A stretch of DNA of 44,325 nt from CAUZIZ01 sp963579905. GTDB lineage: Bacteria > Acidobacteriota > UBA6911 > RPQK01 > JAJDTT01. This document shows, piece by piece, positions 42,127 through 44,325 of this stretch. The notes beneath the pieces were generated by a model, which was not told the DNA's origin, made no database searches, and saw only the letters and a program-made list of their open reading frames with translations. Positions within the stretch are counted from its first letter, which is position 1. Every line of letters begins with the position of its first letter. Location: positions 1-44,325 of the forward strand of contig CAUZIZ010000027.1 in NCBI GenBank assembly GCA_963579905.1. The letters run 5' to 3'. Made by a program: the position numbers and the translations under genes.

Positions 42127-43545
42127 ATGAAGATGTTTATCCAGGGCAGATGGACGGAGGCGGCCAACCAGATTCAGGTCAAGAATCCCTACGATGATTC
42201 CGTGGTAGACACGGTGCCCAGAGGGGGAGCGTCCGACGTGGACACGGCCATCTCCGGGGCTGTTGAGGGTGCTCAGATCATGCGAGAGATGCCTGCCTAC
42301 GACCGGGCTCAGATCCTCTTCGCCACCGCCGCTCTGATGCTCGAGCGTACCGAAGACCTGGCTCGTACGATCAGCTCTGAGGAGGGGAAGATCCTGGCGG
42401 AGGGTCGTTTCGAGGCCAGTCGTGCCGCGGAGATCATTCAGCTCTCGGCGGAAGAAGCAAAACGTCTGACGGGCGAAGTGCTCCCTCTCGACGCAGCCCC
42501 CGGGGGAGCAGGTCGGTTCGGATTCACACTTCGGGTCCCCTGTGGGGTAGTCGCAGCCATAAGTCCTTTCAACTTCCCGCTGCACCTGGTGTGCCACAAG
42601 GTAGGACCAGCTCTGGCCGCGGGTAATTCAGTGGTCATCAAGCCTGCTACCGATACCCCTCTCTCCGCTCTGAAGCTGGTGGAGTTATTGCTGGAGGCCG
42701 GACTGCCACCCCAGGCTGTTGCCTGTGTCACTGGACCTGGAGGTGAGATTGGCGATGTTCTCTCCGGAGACAAACGGGTGCGCAAGATCAGCTTCACTGG
42801 CAGCTACGAAGTCGGTGATCGAATCTGCAAGGTGGCGGGGATGAAGAAGGTCACGATGGAGCTGGGCTCGAACGCGCCTCTGGTCGTCATGGCCGACGCC
42901 GATCTGGAGAAGGTGGCTGCTGCCACGGTGACGACCGGCTTCTCCAATGCTGGTCAGGTGTGTATTTCCGCCCAGCGGGTGTTGACAGATCGTAAGGTCT
43001 ACGACGACTTTCTGGGTCTCCTCAAGTCTAATGTCGAAGCTCTGAATGTAGGAGACCAATTGAACGAAGAGATCACCATGGGCCCCATGGTCCGGGAAAG
43101 TGACGCCATCCGGGTAGGCGACTGGATCCAAGAGGCGGTGGAAGGAGGCGCCCGGTTGATCACGGGCGGTGATCGTAGCGGAGCGGTGCTGCAGCCCGCC
43201 GTCCTGGCCGACGTCGACCCGGACATGCGGATCAGCCGGGAAGAGGTTTTCGGTCCCGCCGTGGCCGTCAGTCACTTCAGCGACACCGACGAGGCAATTG
43301 CAAGTGCCAACGACACGCGTTACGGGCTCTCCGCGGCAATTTTCACCCAGGATATCGATCGCGCCCTGCGTTTTGCCCGCGAAGTCGACAGCGGAAATAT
43401 CCACATCAACTGGGGACCGCAGTGGCGAGCCGATTTCATGCCCTATGGAGGTCTCAAGGACAGCGGCATGGGCAAAGAAGGTCCCAAGTACGCCGTCGAG
43501 GAGATGACCGAACTGAAGATGGTGGTGATTAACCTGCAGGGATAG
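42127..43545 (+). CDS. NAD(P)-dependent aldehyde dehydrogenase
   Basis: A 472-residue aldehyde dehydrogenase. The catalytic Glu is in MELGSNAPLVV and the catalytic Cys in SNAGQVCISAQRV; the nucleotide-binding FTGSYEVGDRIC, PFNFPLHLVCHKVGPALAAG and KPATDTPLSALKLVELL are all present, and so are EEVFGPAVAV and INWGPQWRADFMPYGG. The family oxidises aldehydes to acids in the cytoplasm; sequence alone suggests neither glycolaldehyde, lactaldehyde nor 2-oxoglutarate semialdehyde firmly. Near an intact xylonate dehydratase 5 kb away, oxidation of an aldehyde from sugar-acid cleavage is plausible. AAGGAGAG precedes the ATG by six bases. It is intact. Confidence 0.92.
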   Translation: MKMFIQGRWTEAANQIQVKNPYDDSVVDTVPRGGASDVDTAISGAVEGAQIMREMPAYDRAQILFATAALMLERTEDLARTISSEEGKILAEGRFEASRAAEIIQLSAEEAKRLTGEVLPLDAAPGGAGRFGFTLRVPCGVVAAISPFNFPLHLVCHKVGPALAAGNSVVIKPATDTPLSALKLVELLLEAGLPPQAVACVTGPGGEIGDVLSGDKRVRKISFTGSYEVGDRICKVAGMKKVTMELGSNAPLVVMADADLEKVAAATVTTGFSNAGQVCISAQRVLTDRKVYDDFLGLLKSNVEALNVGDQLNEEITMGPMVRESDAIRVGDWIQEAVEGGARLITGGDRSGAVLQPAVLADVDPDMRISREEVFGPAVAVSHFSDTDEAIASANDTRYGLSAAIFTQDIDRALRFAREVDSGNIHINWGPQWRADFMPYGGLKDSGMGKEGPKYAVEEMTELKMVVINLQG

Positions 43546-43566
43546 TTGGGGCGGATATGCGGCAAA

Positions 43567-43645
43567 CGTGGCTTCGGTCTCCAGGCCGAAGTTTTCTGCA
43601 TTCAAATCTATGGTCCGAAGCACGGCGGCCTGGAGACCAGCGACA
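43567..43645. repeat. Nested hairpin module C, copy 3
   Basis: CGTGGCTTCGGTCTCCAGGC ... GGCGGCCTGGAGACCAGCGA: the outer stem of module C is kept, the inner CGAGCC-TTT-GGCTCG hairpin is lost. It lies just after the aldehyde dehydrogenase gene and runs into the 3' end of the GT87 fragment, whose last residues (SRPPCFGP) are translated from the repeat. Confidence 0.75.
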
Positions 43646-44050
43646 GCATCAGAAGGTTGCTCTGGCCCAGGACCAGCTCGTGTCCGTAAAACTTGGCCAT
43701 TACAGTCGAAGTCAACAGGAGCAGGATCCAAGCAGGTTGATGATGTAGTGAGAGCAATCGCCAGTTACATAATAGGATCAAGAAGAGGAGTCCCACCAAG
43801 AGTGTGTACCAGAGTGTTTTGGCAACTGGCAGGGAGAGTGTTGACAGTGGGGAAACCGCTAGCGCGAAAGCCGGCAGGTACTTGAACTGGTAGTGCCCAT
43901 CCTCGGGGCGATAGAGGGACTCTGCCGCGATCGCCCTTGTCCCGGCACGCCAGTAGACTTCGAAGTCGCGCATCTTGTGCTGGATTTTGGCAGGGAACAG
44001 AAAAACAAAGAGGATGACCAGCGTCGCCGTCAAGAGTCCAAGGAGGATTT
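43608..44050 (-). pseudogene. GT87/DUF2029-family membrane protein fragment
   Basis: The fragment has three or four membrane helices and the family segment DFEVYWRAGTRAIAAESLYR, followed by YQFKYLPAFALAVSPLSTL and YGHELVLGQSNLLMLSLV. It resembles the first third of a GT87 polyprenyl-phosphate-mannose-type glycosyltransferase (DUF2029), usually about 400 residues. The frame ends within repeat module C, so the C-terminus is lost. Upstream, in-frame residues KQEILLGLL precede the TTG at 44033, but a TAG comes before any ATG, so the start is also gone. Its flanks are repeats on both sides. Confidence 0.6.
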
Positions 44051-44100
44051 CCTGCTTCTATACTCTCAAAGACCAAACTCCAATTTGTCAGGCTCAGTTC

Positions 44101-44150
44101 CTGGTTAGTCCCGCCCCCAGAAGCTCTGGCCCCATTCGAGAAAGAAACCT
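44101..44150 (-). repeat. Repeat module A remnant
   Basis: On the minus strand this reads GTTTCTTTCTCGAATGGGGC ... GGGGGCGGGACTAACC, a module A like those at 10905, 17979, 30513 and 34019. I see no gene from 44151 to the end. Confidence 0.65.
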
Positions 44151-44325
44151 TTCCTACTTCAGGAGGTTTGTTTCCTACGCCGAAGGCGTTAATGTGGCTA
44201 GCCCAGACATCTGAGGTTTGAAGTCAAGTCTTTTTTCACTATTTTGTCTCTGGATCAGCTGGTTGCGTTTTTTTCTACAGCTTGATTGCTCTCTACAAGA
44301 AGGCCAGCAAAGGGGCGTTGTTCGC

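Overview
The window is chromosomal DNA of about 55-60% GC from a free-living-type heterotroph whose genome looks to be decaying. The gene set (a very large TolB/WD40-amidohydrolase fusion, a BNR/Asp-box protein of about 1050 residues, a DUF2911 protein, Gfo/Idh and rhamnonate-dehydratase-like enzymes, a YjhG-type dehydratase, an ankyrin lipoprotein) recalls Acidobacteriota, Planctomycetota, Poribacteria and similar environmental or host-associated lineages. No rRNA, tRNA or other phylogenetic marker is present, so the phylum is a guess. I saw no phage, CRISPR array, complete insertion sequence or conjugation gene.

Layout. 1-2.9 kb: a 173-bp inverted-repeat element, a Spy-like periplasmic protein, a Tat-exported GHL10-like protein and a 181-bp MITE-like element. 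2.9-8.5 kb (minus strand): ankyrin lipoprotein, luciferase-like flavin oxidoreductase, an RtcB RNA ligase split by one in-frame TAA, a HAD phosphatase. 8.5-10.6 kb: a patch of relics (LiaF-like C-terminus, BamA-like POTRA fragment, BlaR1 with an internal deletion, BlaI without a start codon, a cut-off carboxypeptidase-regulatory-domain protein). 10.6-12.4 kb: repeats and a Gfo/Idh oxidoreductase broken by a frameshift and a TAA. 12.4-15.6 kb: amidohydrolase fusion. 15.8-17.7 kb: a pentapeptide/K+ channel gene and an HDOD gene, each with an in-frame TAG. 18.8-24.2 kb: a co-directional catabolic cluster (sugar isomerase, HpcH/HpaI aldolase, beta-lactamase-fold hydrolase, rhamnonate-dehydratase-like gene with in-frame TAG, frameshifted nitroreductase-like gene). 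24.5-27.0 kb (minus): SPFH and NfeD, a permease fragment, a frameshifted cohesin-domain protein. 27.1-33.8 kb: BNR protein, CBS protein, DUF2911 protein, B12-radical SAM protein, a small CxxC protein. 34.2-37.9 kb (minus): a heavily damaged formate-tetrahydrofolate ligase behind an intact YjhG-type dehydratase. 38.6-43.5 kb: class III aminotransferase, second MITE copy, BamE-like protein, CsgG-like protein, terminator, aldehyde dehydrogenase. 43.6-44.1 kb: GT87 fragment and repeats.

Two signals dominate. First, about 15 of 37 recognisable genes are broken by single stop codons (four TAG, three TAA), single-base frameshifts, internal deletions or truncation, while their neighbours are intact; several lesions can be undone on paper by one base and then restore family consensus. 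Second, the spaces between genes are packed with a modular set of non-coding repeats: a short GAAGTTTC...GAAACTTC module (A), two longer modules (B1, B2), a nested hairpin (C), long stems (D, E, F), and two copies of a 181-bp element with terminal inverted repeats. The modules are joined in recurring orders (A-B2-A-C, B1-A-D) and often begin at a gene's stop codon.

Metabolically, the intact and broken enzymes together suggest an oxidative, non-phosphorylative route for sugars and sugar acids (Gfo/Idh dehydrogenase, sugar-acid dehydratases, HpcH/HpaI aldolase, aldehyde dehydrogenase) that is being lost. This pathway reading is inference from families, not shown by the sequence.
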